Position numbers and translations under genes: made by a program
Assembly (NCBI RefSeq): GCF_900604965.1
Contig: NZ_UWPD01000001.1
Coordinates: 822,642 to 886,641 of the forward strand
Source: Gordonibacter sp. Marseille-P4307
GTDB lineage: Bacteria; Actinomycetota; Coriobacteriia; Coriobacteriales; Eggerthellaceae
Length of the DNA stretch: 64,000 bases
Direction: 5' to 3'
Notes under the pieces: model-generated
Seen by the model: the letters and a program-made list of their open reading frames with translations, nothing else
Database searches by the model: none
What the model was told of the DNA's origin: nothing
In this document: piece after piece, positions 16,851 to 24,134 of the stretch
Numbering within the stretch: the stretch's first letter is position 1
How the letters are laid out: each line of letters opens with the position of its first letter

Positions 16851-17669
16851 ATGAAGGCTTTGATTCCCGCAGCGGGGCTTGGCACGCGGTTTCTGCCCGC
16901 CACGAAGGCCCTGCCGAAAGAGATGCTGCTCGTCGTCGACCGTCCTGCGATCCAGTACGTCGTCGAAGAGGGGCTTGCTTCGGCTGCCGACGAGGTGGTC
17001 ATCATCAACAGCCGCTCCAAAAAGGCGATCGAGGATCACTTTACGCCCGATCCCGATCTGGTGGCTCTGCTGCGCGAGCGCGGTAAGGATTCCTACGCCG
17101 ATCGGGTCGAGCAGGCCGGCAACCTGAACGTCAGCTACGTGTACCAGGACGAGGCGCTTGGTTTGGGCCATGCGATCCGCTGTGCGCACGACAAGACCGG
17201 AGACGAGTCGTTCTACGTGCTTCTGGGCGATGTGCTGGTTCCCGACAACCGCATGCTTCCCCGTATGCAGGAAGTCTCCGACGCGCATGGCGGCGCAAGC
17301 GTTATCGCGGTTATGCCCGTGCCCGACGATCAGGTAAGCCGTTTCGGCATCATTGCCGGGTGCGCGGTGGGCGCAGACGTGTGGAAGGTCGATTCGCTGG
17401 TCGAGAAGCCTGCGCTCGAGGAGGCTCCCAGCAACCTGGCCGTATTCGGGCGCTATCTGCTGAGTCCTCGGGTTATGGAGCTTCTGGCCGACGTCGCACC
17501 GGGTGTGGGCGGCGAGATCCAGCTCACCGACGCCCTCGATGCGGTGCTTCGCGAAGAAGAGATGTACGCGCTGGTGATCGATCCGGCAGACGGGTTCGAT
17601 ACCGGGACGGTCGAAAGCTGGCTTGAGACCAACAACATCCTGTTCGAGCGAAGCCGCTCGCTTGCGTAG
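16851..17669 (+). CDS. galU: UTP--glucose-1-phosphate uridylyltransferase
   Basis: A 272-residue nucleotidyltransferase making UDP-glucose from UTP and glucose 1-phosphate, for envelope polysaccharides. The N-terminal signature is IPAAGLGTRFLPATKALPKE, followed by VDRPAIQYVVEE, DEALGLGHAI, VLLGDVLVP and GRYLLSP, and the ending FDTGTVESWL. AGGAAGG (about 16834-16840) precedes ATG 16851. A 14-base perfect palindrome GCCGCCCGGGCGGC lies at 16820-16833 between ccmD and this gene. Confidence 0.96.
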   Translation: MKALIPAAGLGTRFLPATKALPKEMLLVVDRPAIQYVVEEGLASAADEVVIINSRSKKAIEDHFTPDPDLVALLRERGKDSYADRVEQAGNLNVSYVYQDEALGLGHAIRCAHDKTGDESFYVLLGDVLVPDNRMLPRMQEVSDAHGGASVIAVMPVPDDQVSRFGIIAGCAVGADVWKVDSLVEKPALEEAPSNLAVFGRYLLSPRVMELLADVAPGVGGEIQLTDALDAVLREEEMYALVIDPADGFDTGTVESWLETNNILFERSRSLA

Positions 17670-18089
17670 GCGCCTCTCGAGGGAGCGCGGCATCCTGCGG
17701 TGGCGGGTTCGACGGCCTTGAACCGGCGATGCTGCGTGCTTGATCGGGGGAAAGAGAAGACCCGGGGGGAAGGGAGCCCGCCGGGTCTTTAGGGAGGGAT
17801 GTGCGGCGGTATGGAGCGCCGCGTGTCTGCTTGGAAGGAGAAAGCAGATCGAAAGGAAGGGGGCCTTTCGATGCCCTCATTATAGAAGGCGGGTTTGAAC
17901 CGGGTGTGCATTGCGGGTGCGCTTTGTGCGGATTGCCTATGCAGCAACGATGAATTCCCAGGTGGTTCGTGACGGTCGGTCTACAGCGCCCGTACGGTGC
18001 ATTCCGAATGCAGGTGCACCGTCGTTTTCGGGGTGTCGGTTGCTCGCAATGCGACTGCGGTATCATACTCGGTATCGAAAGGAACGCCC
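17670..18089. other. Gene-free region after galU
   Basis: 420 bases without a supported gene. GCGGCATC (from about 17688) pairs with GATGCTGC (around 17728) through one wobble, enclosing GGTTC/GAACC, so the galU mRNA end can fold into a long hairpin. A terminator follows at 17757-17790. Near the end, TTGCTC (18040-18045) and TATCAT (18061-18066) are a weak promoter with a 15-base spacer. GAAAGGA (18077-18083) is the ribosome site of the next gene. Confidence 0.45.
17757..17790 (+). terminator. Rho-independent terminator after galU
   Basis: AAGACCCGG (17757-17765) pairs with CCGGGTCTT (17781-17789) around a 15-base G-rich loop. TTTA follows. It lies 88 bases past the galU stop. Confidence 0.65.
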
Positions 18090-18971
18090 ATGCCCGATAT
18101 CTCGCTTCGCTTCAACCGCGACATGCTGGTCGTGTCTTCGCCGGTGGAAAACGTGCTGGCCCGGCAAGGGGTCGATATGCGGCGCGATCTGCCCTACCTG
18201 TCGCTCATAGAGCCCGAGGGTCTGGCCGATGCATTGAGGCTTGACCTGCTGGCCGGTGCACAATGCCTGGTTATGCCCACGGAATCGCTCACGCCCGCCC
18301 GTTTGGCCCAGATATCGTCAGCCGATCGGGGATCGAGCATCGCGCGCGCCCTGTTCGATCTGGTACGCGAGCTGAAGCCCCAGCATATCTTCGCCGAAGT
18401 GGGTTCGTGCGGCCTTCCTTTGGACGCGTCGTCGAAGGCGTCTCTGAACGAGCATCGCGGCCAGTACGTCCGTGCGGCGCGCGATCTGTCGCCGCTTGGA
18501 ATCGACGCCGTGCTTTTGAGCGGCTTTTCCCGTATAACGGAGCTGAAGTGCGCTCTGATGGGTTTTTCCCAGGTGCTTGACGTGCCGCTGTTCGCATCCA
18601 TCGACATCGATGGCGCGGGAAACCTGGCTGCTTCGGGAGAGACGCTTGAAGAGGCGTTTCTTTCCATGGCCGACCTAGGTGCCGCGGTCGGCGGGTTTGC
18701 CACGTCCGCACCTGCGGAGGTTGCCTCTGCGCTCGTTCGCCGCGCGCGCGCCGCGGTCGACCTCCCCCTGATGGTTCAGCTGGTCGTCGGTTCCCAGTCC
18801 GATCGCGTCGGCGCTCCCTCGGCTTACGCATCCCCCGATGCGATGGTGACCGCTGCGGCGCACCTGCACGCCGCCGGGGCCCAATTCGTGCGCGCGGCCG
18901 GAAAATCGACCCCGGCTTACACAGGCGCGCTGGCGGCTGCGGTTACCGGCTTGGACGTACTCGATCGATAG
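18090..18971 (+). CDS. Homocysteine S-methyltransferase-like TIM-barrel protein lacking the zinc cysteines
   Basis: A 293-residue protein aligning by eye with homocysteine S-methyltransferases: LSLIEPEGLADALRLDLLAGA matches the N-terminal barrel pattern, EVGSCGLPL matches the GPxG loop, and LPLMVQLVVGS matches the later barrel strand. The zinc site is gone: where the family has GxNC there is GGFA (201-204), and where it has GGCCGTTP there is RAAGKSTP (268-275). It therefore probably does not methylate homocysteine by the usual zinc route; it could be a corrinoid or folate binding relative or a non-catalytic protein. Start ATG 18090 follows GAAAGGA by six bases. Confidence 0.65.
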   Translation: MPDISLRFNRDMLVVSSPVENVLARQGVDMRRDLPYLSLIEPEGLADALRLDLLAGAQCLVMPTESLTPARLAQISSADRGSSIARALFDLVRELKPQHIFAEVGSCGLPLDASSKASLNEHRGQYVRAARDLSPLGIDAVLLSGFSRITELKCALMGFSQVLDVPLFASIDIDGAGNLAASGETLEEAFLSMADLGAAVGGFATSAPAEVASALVRRARAAVDLPLMVQLVVGSQSDRVGAPSAYASPDAMVTAAAHLHAAGAQFVRAAGKSTPAYTGALAAAVTGLDVLDR

Positions 18972-18990
18972 AATTGTTATGGAGGATCGG

Positions 18991-19254
18991 ATGCTTTCGT
19001 CAAACGCGATGCGCAGCGACGACTACGGAGCCCTGCAAACAGTGGTGAACGCGCTGTTCTCCGATGCGCGGGTCGAGTCGGTTCGCCGACTCGACGTCGT
19101 GCTATCTGCCGAGGCGAACGACCTTCCCTCCGACCTGCTTGAGGTGGTGGGTCTGCTTCCGCCGGGAACCTATACGCGTCGCCGTCTGTGCGACCAGCTG
19201 AATTCGGCGATCGTCGGTCACGCGTGGGGCCAGGTATACGGGACGGTGCAGTAA
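18991..19254 (+). CDS. Conserved-looking small protein of unknown function
   Basis: An 87-residue soluble protein I do not recognise. The C-terminal third (GLLPPGTYTRRRLCDQLNSA, then a Trp/Tyr/Gly-rich end) looks well ordered and not low-complexity. There is no membrane segment or signal. Start is ATG 18991, because GGAGG (18981-18985) lies five bases ahead; ATG 18979 would have this Shine-Dalgarno inside its own coding sequence. It starts 19 bases after the methyltransferase-like gene and shares one base (TAATG) with mscS, so it is translationally coupled. Confidence 0.6.
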   Translation: MLSSNAMRSDDYGALQTVVNALFSDARVESVRRLDVVLSAEANDLPSDLLEVVGLLPPGTYTRRRLCDQLNSAIVGHAWGQVYGTVQ

Positions 19255-20081
19255 TGGTGCTGGTGAACGGGATCAGCTCTTTGCTGGGCCACCTGTTTTC
19301 AGGCGAGGTTCCCTGGGCGGTGTCGGTGGGAATCGCCGCTTTGCTCGAAATCGTCGCGACGGCCGTCATCGTGAGAATCGTTTCGTATGCGCTGAGAGGC
19401 TTCCTGCGCCACGATTCGGTGCCGATTCCCTCCAGCTCCATTTTCGTGAACATCGCGCGCGTTTCCCTGTGGACGATCTGCGTGTGCGTGATTTTGGCAT
19501 CGTGTTTGGGAATCGACGTGTCGGGCGCCATCGCCGCTTTGGGCGTGGGCGGCATCGCGCTTTCCCTGGGCTTCAAAGACACCGTTTCAAACGTGATCGG
19601 CGGCGTGCAGGTGTCGGTGATGGGGTTGGTGACGCCGGGCGACCACATTCGCGTGGGTGCTTCGCAGGGTGTCGTCGAGGATGTGACCTGGCGTCAGACG
19701 GTGGTGCGCAGCGCCGAGGGCCAGCAGATCTACATCCCCAACTCGATCATCAACACGGCGGCGCTCGAGAAGCTTCCTTCGGCGGGTCTGGTGAAGGTGG
19801 GCGTAGTGGTGAGCGGGCCGGCGTCCCGCTTGAACGAAACGGCCGGGGCCATGGCCGACGCGTCCAAGCGTGCGGCCAGCGGTATCGGCGTGCTGATGGA
19901 CGACCCCAAGGTCGTGTTTTCCGAAGTGGTGGAGGACGGCGTGAAAGGCACGGTGCTGTTCGAGATGGCGTCTTCCGATCGGGCGGCGCAGGCGCGCGAT
20001 GCCGTGGTGCGGGCGGTCGCTCCGTTCGCGCGGCCCGTTGCAGAAGGTTCGGACGAAAACGGGAACTCGGACGCGGAGTGA
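19254..20081 (+). CDS. MscS-family small-conductance mechanosensitive channel
   Basis: A 275-residue membrane protein with three helices (about 5-45, 60-85, 88-115). The pore-lining third helix reads AIAALGVGGIALSLGFKDTV, with the Gly/Ala repeat typical of MscS TM3. The beta domain with GDHIRVGASQGVVEDVTWR follows, then IPNSIINTAA, all standard MscS features. It vents solutes under hypo-osmotic shock. ATG 19254 overlaps the preceding stop by one base. The C-terminal 20 residues are acidic. There is no link in known pathways with its two upstream neighbours. Confidence 0.92.
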   Translation: MVLVNGISSLLGHLFSGEVPWAVSVGIAALLEIVATAVIVRIVSYALRGFLRHDSVPIPSSSIFVNIARVSLWTICVCVILASCLGIDVSGAIAALGVGGIALSLGFKDTVSNVIGGVQVSVMGLVTPGDHIRVGASQGVVEDVTWRQTVVRSAEGQQIYIPNSIINTAALEKLPSAGLVKVGVVVSGPASRLNETAGAMADASKRAASGIGVLMDDPKVVFSEVVEDGVKGTVLFEMASSDRAAQARDAVVRAVAPFARPVAEGSDENGNSDAE

Positions 20082-20161
20082 TCCGACGCAAGGCGTTCGA
20101 TGGGGGGATTCGAGGCGGGGACGCTGCGGGAAGGCCATCCGAGGATCTGCGGACACGAGAA

Positions 20162-20322
20162 GTTCCGCACCTGCCCCAGGGTGAACCCACCTCGAAAGGT
20201 GGGTGCTCGCAGCTCGCTTCCTGGCTTTCGCATCAACGGATGCGAATCCCCATTTCACTCGCAATATGGAGCTCCCTAAGAAAGGACATCGGTCCACCGC
20301 ATATCGTGGCTGGGTGCGGAAC
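20162..20322 (+). ncRNA. Possible structured RNA between mscS and the Crp/Fnr gene
   Basis: GTTCCGCACC (20162-20171) is perfectly complementary to GGTGCGGAAC (20313-20322), a ten-base-pair closing helix 140 bases apart. Inside it lie ACCCACCT/AGGTGGGT (20185-20192 with 20197-20204, loop CGAA) and TTCGCATC/GATGCGAA (20227-20234 with 20239-20246, loop AACG). CCAGG (20176-20180) can pair with CCTGG (20220-20224) around the first hairpin. I could not match it to a riboswitch, SRP RNA, tmRNA or RNase P pattern. The surrounding 535-base gap (20082-20616) has no supported gene. A TTGACT at 20363-20368 could be a -35 for the downstream gene. Confidence 0.35.
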
Positions 20323-20496
20323 CACTTAGAACTTTAGAGCTCGGAAACCGCAAAGTAAAGGGTTGACTTGATGTCCGTTTAGCGGTTGCGGGGCGAAAAA
20401 GGAAAAAGGGACGTTCGACGATCCGTTGCGGCTTGTCTGCGAAGCTCCTGCCTCGAGTTCTGTTCATATCTAGGTGGGCTCCCTTTCGGAAAATCG

Positions 20497-20514
20497 TGTT
20501 AGTATTATCTAACA
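20497..20514. promoter_or_regulatory. Perfect palindrome upstream of the Crp/Fnr gene (candidate operator over a -10 hexamer)
   Basis: TGTTAG (20497-20502), six bases, CTAACA (20509-20514). The six central bases TATTAT (20503-20508) match a -10 box in five of six positions. TGTnA...TnACA half-sites are those of Crp/Fnr family proteins. It lies 103 bases before the start of such a regulator, suggesting autoregulation. Confidence 0.5.
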
Positions 20515-20616
20515 ATTATGTGGTTATCCGTAAGAGTGTGACTGCAGCAACAACGATCCGTTCGCGCATCTGCTTTTCTTTTCGTATGGTGACGCACAAA
20601 GTGAAGCGGGTACAGC

Positions 20617-21300
20617 ATGGACGATAAGACAGCTCGATCTCTCGCATGCAGCGGATTGCTGGACGGCGTGCCGCGCGATCTGTACGGGGAGACCCTGGAC
20701 AAGCTGTGCGTTCAGGAAAAGACGTATCTCGAAGGCGAGCTGCTGCTGCATCTGGGCGAGCATCCTGATGCGGTGGGCGTTGTGGTGGAGGGGTACGTGC
20801 GCATAGACTTTTACGACGACGACGGCAACGCGTCAACCATTGCCGTCGTGGGACGGGGGGGAATGTTCGCCGAGTCCGTGGCGTGCGCGGGGGATCCCAG
20901 CATCGTGCAAGCCCAGGCCGCATCCGATGTGCGCGTGCTGTGGCTGGACATGAACCGCATGATGACGGGTCGCGCTATGCTGGAAACCCCTTATGCGGGC
21001 GTCATTATGGCGAACAACGTGCGCATGCTCGCCCGCAAGAACACCATGCTGGTGCGCAAGATGCAGCTGCTGTCCCAGAAGCGTTTGCGCGACCGCATCA
21101 AGCTGTACCTGCTTCAACGCGAGAGCGGCCTGGTTCCGAAGGACACCATGGCCGAGAAGAGCCGCGCTTCGCTGGCACGCTACCTCGGCGCCGATCGCAG
21201 TGCGCTTTCGCGCGAGCTCAGCCGCCTGCGCGATGAGGGCATCGTGTCGCTTGACGGCGGGGCGATCGAAGTGATCGACCGCTCCTTTCTGGAGAGGTAA
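20617..21300 (+). CDS. Crp/Fnr family transcriptional regulator
   Basis: A 227-residue regulator. Residues about 20-130 form the cyclic-nucleotide-binding-like sensory barrel (ELLLHLGEHPDAVGVVVEGY, GRGGMFAE). A long dimerisation helix follows (about 125-155), then a winged HTH with SRASLARYLGADRSALSREL as the recognition region. There is no N-terminal cysteine cluster for an FNR-type 4Fe-4S centre and the canonical cAMP-binding RxS arginine is not evident, so the signal is unknown. It is followed by the haem-acquisition genes on the same strand and has a palindromic site upstream; a haem or redox role is an inference from position. No strong ribosome site is visible (AAGCGGG). Confidence 0.88.
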   Translation: MDDKTARSLACSGLLDGVPRDLYGETLDKLCVQEKTYLEGELLLHLGEHPDAVGVVVEGYVRIDFYDDDGNASTIAVVGRGGMFAESVACAGDPSIVQAQAASDVRVLWLDMNRMMTGRAMLETPYAGVIMANNVRMLARKNTMLVRKMQLLSQKRLRDRIKLYLLQRESGLVPKDTMAEKSRASLARYLGADRSALSRELSRLRDEGIVSLDGGAIEVIDRSFLER

Positions 21301-21404
21301 TGCCCGCTGCGTGTTCGGCGAGACCGCTTTTGGACTGATTGCAGCTAAAAGTAAATCACAACATACAGTTTTCTTATAAATAATCTTTTCCTTTTCGCCG
21401 TGTA

Positions 21405-21433
21405 TTGCGAAAAAAGTAAGCCGATGTTAAAAA
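21405..21433 (+). promoter_or_regulatory. Candidate promoter of the haem-acquisition genes
   Basis: TTGCGA (21405-21410), 17 bases, then TAAAAA (21428-21433) preceded by TGT, an extended -10. The sequence 21340-21450 is clearly AT-richer than its surroundings. Transcription near 21440 would give a leader of about 105 bases. No clear Fur or DtxR box was recognised. Confidence 0.4.
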
Positions 21434-21544
21434 TAAAGGTGAAAGAGATCCAAGGCTAACTTTATGTGCTTCATCGGTTCGATTGCGGCGTCCTTTTCGG
21501 GGTGCCGACCCCGTGCAAGGGCGGGGCGCAAAGGAGGAGAGTCC

Positions 21545-23215
21545 ATGTACATGACCGGTAAGAACTGGCTTTCGTGCGGAGCCGCCGTTGCTTTGGCGGC
21601 AACGCTGGCGATCGCACCCGTTCCGGCCGTTGCGTTCGCCGACGGGGCGAGCGCGGTATCCGAGCAGAACGCAGGTGTCGACTGGGCGAAGCTGGCCAAC
21701 GGGACCTACACCGTTTCCGTGTCCGCCAAGCAGACCCCTGCGGCGACGTCTGATTCCGTGATGAACTCGGCCCTGACCAAGACGGCCGATCTGACGGTCA
21801 AAGACGGGGCCTACACGTTGCGGTTGCAGATCGGAAGCGTGTTCGGAGGATATCTGAGTGCGGTCGACCAGTTCGACAGCTTCACCAAGGGCGCCGAACC
21901 GACGGGCGGTCCCAAGCGCGTGTGGACCAGCCCCGACTCCCAGAACGGGTCTGCGGCCGACTTCTCCATCGTCTTAAGCGAGCAGACCAAGAAGACCGGT
22001 CTGGTGGCGCTTCGGTTCACCTCTCCCAAAATGATGGGGTACACGCCCAGCGCCGCTATTCAGATCGACACGTCGTCGGTGAAGGTGGTCAAGCTCGATC
22101 AGCCGACGCCTCCGGTTAAGCCGGGAGGCGGCTCCGAAGGCGACAACCCGGGCGGCGGATCCGGCACTACTCCGGGCGGGGGAACGCATCCTGGCGGATC
22201 GTCCGACCAACCCTCCGACCCCGCTCAGGTTCCCGGCGATAAAACCGCTGCGGTCAAGTTCATCAGCCCGTCTTCCGGCAAGGATGTGACGTCTCATATG
22301 GCGGGCATGGTGGGCACTACGGCGGGCTACACCGCCAAGCCCGACGCTACGTTCGACGTTTTCCTGGTGGTTGCGAAGAAGTCCGCCGCTCTGTTCGCCG
22401 GTGCGACCTACGGGGATGCTGGAAAGGCAGCCGAGGTGTCCGAGGCAGCAGACGGTTCCAAGGTTTATAAGTTCAACGTGGCCTCCGTGACGAAGCCTTT
22501 CCGCGTGACCTGGAAAGTGACCGCCGGTCCGCATTCCGAAGTGGTCACCGACGTGGTGCTTGACGTGCAGGAGGCGCCCAAGCCCGAACCGGGGCCCAAG
22601 CCCGATCCTACTCCCAAGCCCGGTCCCATCGATCCCAAGCCCGTTCCTGTACCGGAAGAGCAGCTCAAACAGGCTCAGGGCATGCAGGTTGGGCATTCGT
22701 ATCGGATTCCCATCAACTTCACTAAAACGGGAACCGGCATCGCGTCGATGGCCGGCCAGTACTTCGGCGACAACGCGGTTGTCATTCCCCGAGCCGACGG
22801 GACGCTCGAGGTGCGCTTCTCCACGAACCGCCCCGACTACATCACCAGCCTTACCTACGGCGGGGTTGCCGCATCCGTGGTAAGCGAGAGCGCGAGCAGC
22901 CGCGAATACAGCATCGTCATTCCGCGCTCGGACAAGGACACGACGGTGAGCCTGTCGATGACCATCAGTGCCATGAACAACATGACGGTCAACACCGATA
23001 TGCACCTGTACCTAAGCGATGCGAAGGACCTGGGCGCGGGGTCGAACTTCCATGCCACTTCGGGCAAGACCGGCACCGCTCCCAGCAATTCTGCGGTGAC
23101 GGGGACGCCCCAGACCGGCGATGCGCATGCATCTGCCGGAGCCGGCGTGGTGACGGCCGTGTCGGCTTTGGCTGCTGCCGGCGCTGCCGCGCTCACCCGT
23201 CGCCGTCGTGCGTAA
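21545..23215 (+). CDS. NEAT-like haem-binding surface protein with TPQTGD sorting-type tail
   Basis: A 556-residue exported protein. Residues 1-33 are a signal peptide. Domain 1 (about 44-183) begins LANGTYTVSVSAK and has strand patterns of NEAT domains. A Gly/Pro/Ser linker (186-230) follows. Domain 2 (about 232-342) is unassigned. A Pro-Lys linker (344-371) leads to domain 3 (about 374-495), also NEAT-like (VGHSYRIPINF to NTDMHLYL). TPQTGD (521-526), a hydrophobic stretch and RRRRA end the protein, an LPxTG-type sorting signal with Thr replacing Leu. It probably captures haem at the wall. GGAGGAG (21533-21539) fixes the start at ATG 21545 or the ATG two codons later. Confidence 0.75.
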   Translation: MYMTGKNWLSCGAAVALAATLAIAPVPAVAFADGASAVSEQNAGVDWAKLANGTYTVSVSAKQTPAATSDSVMNSALTKTADLTVKDGAYTLRLQIGSVFGGYLSAVDQFDSFTKGAEPTGGPKRVWTSPDSQNGSAADFSIVLSEQTKKTGLVALRFTSPKMMGYTPSAAIQIDTSSVKVVKLDQPTPPVKPGGGSEGDNPGGGSGTTPGGGTHPGGSSDQPSDPAQVPGDKTAAVKFISPSSGKDVTSHMAGMVGTTAGYTAKPDATFDVFLVVAKKSAALFAGATYGDAGKAAEVSEAADGSKVYKFNVASVTKPFRVTWKVTAGPHSEVVTDVVLDVQEAPKPEPGPKPDPTPKPGPIDPKPVPVPEEQLKQAQGMQVGHSYRIPINFTKTGTGIASMAGQYFGDNAVVIPRADGTLEVRFSTNRPDYITSLTYGGVAASVVSESASSREYSIVIPRSDKDTTVSLSMTISAMNNMTVNTDMHLYLSDAKDLGAGSNFHATSGKTGTAPSNSAVTGTPQTGDAHASAGAGVVTAVSALAAAGAAALTRRRRA

Positions 23216-23225
23216 AGGTTGGCCG

Positions 23226-24134
23226 ATGAGGTGTTCCGCGTCTTCCGCGAAGAAGGCGGCCGTGGCCGCGGGGCTGTTTGCGCTTGGCTGTGCGCTGGCC
23301 GTCGCGCTGGCGCTTGCGGATAGGGTCGGGTTGGCCTACGCCGAGGTGTCGGCAGTCTACACTGCGACGACGAACCCATCGTATTCCAACCCCGACACGG
23401 GCGCGATCGAAGATGCCGGAGGGTCTGCCCAGTCGGCGTTGGGAACCTCGATGGCCCAGAGCATAACCGGCCAGCAGGCCTACGTTGAGAAGGATGTTGA
23501 CGGGTCCGTGTTCGTGACGCTTCGCATGGCCCAAGCCGCCGAGGTAGGCGCCGTTTCCATAGCGTCGGATGCCGATCACGATGGGACGTTCGACGCGGCC
23601 CAGCCCGCCCAGGTTATGAGAACCGATGCGGCCGAGAACAAGGTGGATGTGCGTGCGCGCATCGCGGGCGAGCGGGCTACGCTGCGCGTGAACATGTATG
23701 TGAACGCGATGGGTCGCGAGGTGGTGTACTTCGTCACGCTCGGCAACCTGCAGGAGGGTAACGCCGCCGGGTTCGTCGAGACGGTGGTGCCGGGCGAAGG
23801 GAGCGCCTTAGAACAGGCCGACCCCGCTTCTCTCGCCTCCGGTTCTTCCGAGACGCCGGGCGATGGGACCGAAGGGCGGAAATCCTCCCTTGCCGAAGGA
23901 TCGGCCGCGGAAGGCGTGAAGGAGTACACGGGAGACGGCGCAGAGGCAACCTCTTCGGGTTCGAACGGGGCCGAGGCGCTGAATTACCCGGTCATCGTCG
24001 GCGGGGTTGCGGGAGTGGCGGCCCTCGGCGCTCTGGTCGCGTACTTCGCGGTTGCGAGGCCGCGCCGTGCGGTTCAGGCGTCGGCTGCAGCCGCAGCGGC
24101 TGAAAGCGCCGAGGGTACCGGCTGCGATGGATAG
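23226..24134 (+). CDS. Shp-like haem-binding membrane-anchored protein
   Basis: A 302-residue exported protein. Residues 1-39 are a signal peptide ending YAEV. Residues about 42-185 match the Shp haem-binding pattern: YTATTNPSYSNPDTGAIED, GGSAQSALGTSMAQS, VTLRM, VNMYVNAMGREVVYF. Streptococcal Shp binds haem through two methionines; Met76, Met158 or Met162 are candidate ligands here (inference). A low-complexity acidic linker (190-250) precedes one membrane helix (about 255-276) and a basic Ala-rich cytoplasmic tail. It would relay haem from the NEAT-like protein to the ABC transporter. Start ATG 23226 follows AAAGG by seven bases; a GTG at 23208 would overlap the previous gene. Confidence 0.75.
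   Translation: MRCSASSAKKAAVAAGLFALGCALAVALALADRVGLAYAEVSAVYTATTNPSYSNPDTGAIEDAGGSAQSALGTSMAQSITGQQAYVEKDVDGSVFVTLRMAQAAEVGAVSIASDADHDGTFDAAQPAQVMRTDAAENKVDVRARIAGERATLRVNMYVNAMGREVVYFVTLGNLQEGNAAGFVETVVPGEGSALEQADPASLASGSSETPGDGTEGRKSSLAEGSAAEGVKEYTGDGAEATSSGSNGAEALNYPVIVGGVAGVAALGALVAYFAVARPRRAVQASAAAAAAESAEGTGCDG

Noticed and set aside
17911-18210. A 99-residue plus-strand frame upstream of and overlapping the methyltransferase-like gene
   Set aside because: It is an alternate frame of the next gene, without a ribosome site.
20276-20515. A 79-residue minus-strand frame in the mscS-crp gap
   Set aside because: No ribosome site and it crosses the palindrome and the possible structured RNA.
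20617-21300. FNR-type oxygen sensor
   Set aside because: The N-terminal cysteine cluster needed for an FNR 4Fe-4S centre is absent; kept only as Crp/Fnr family.
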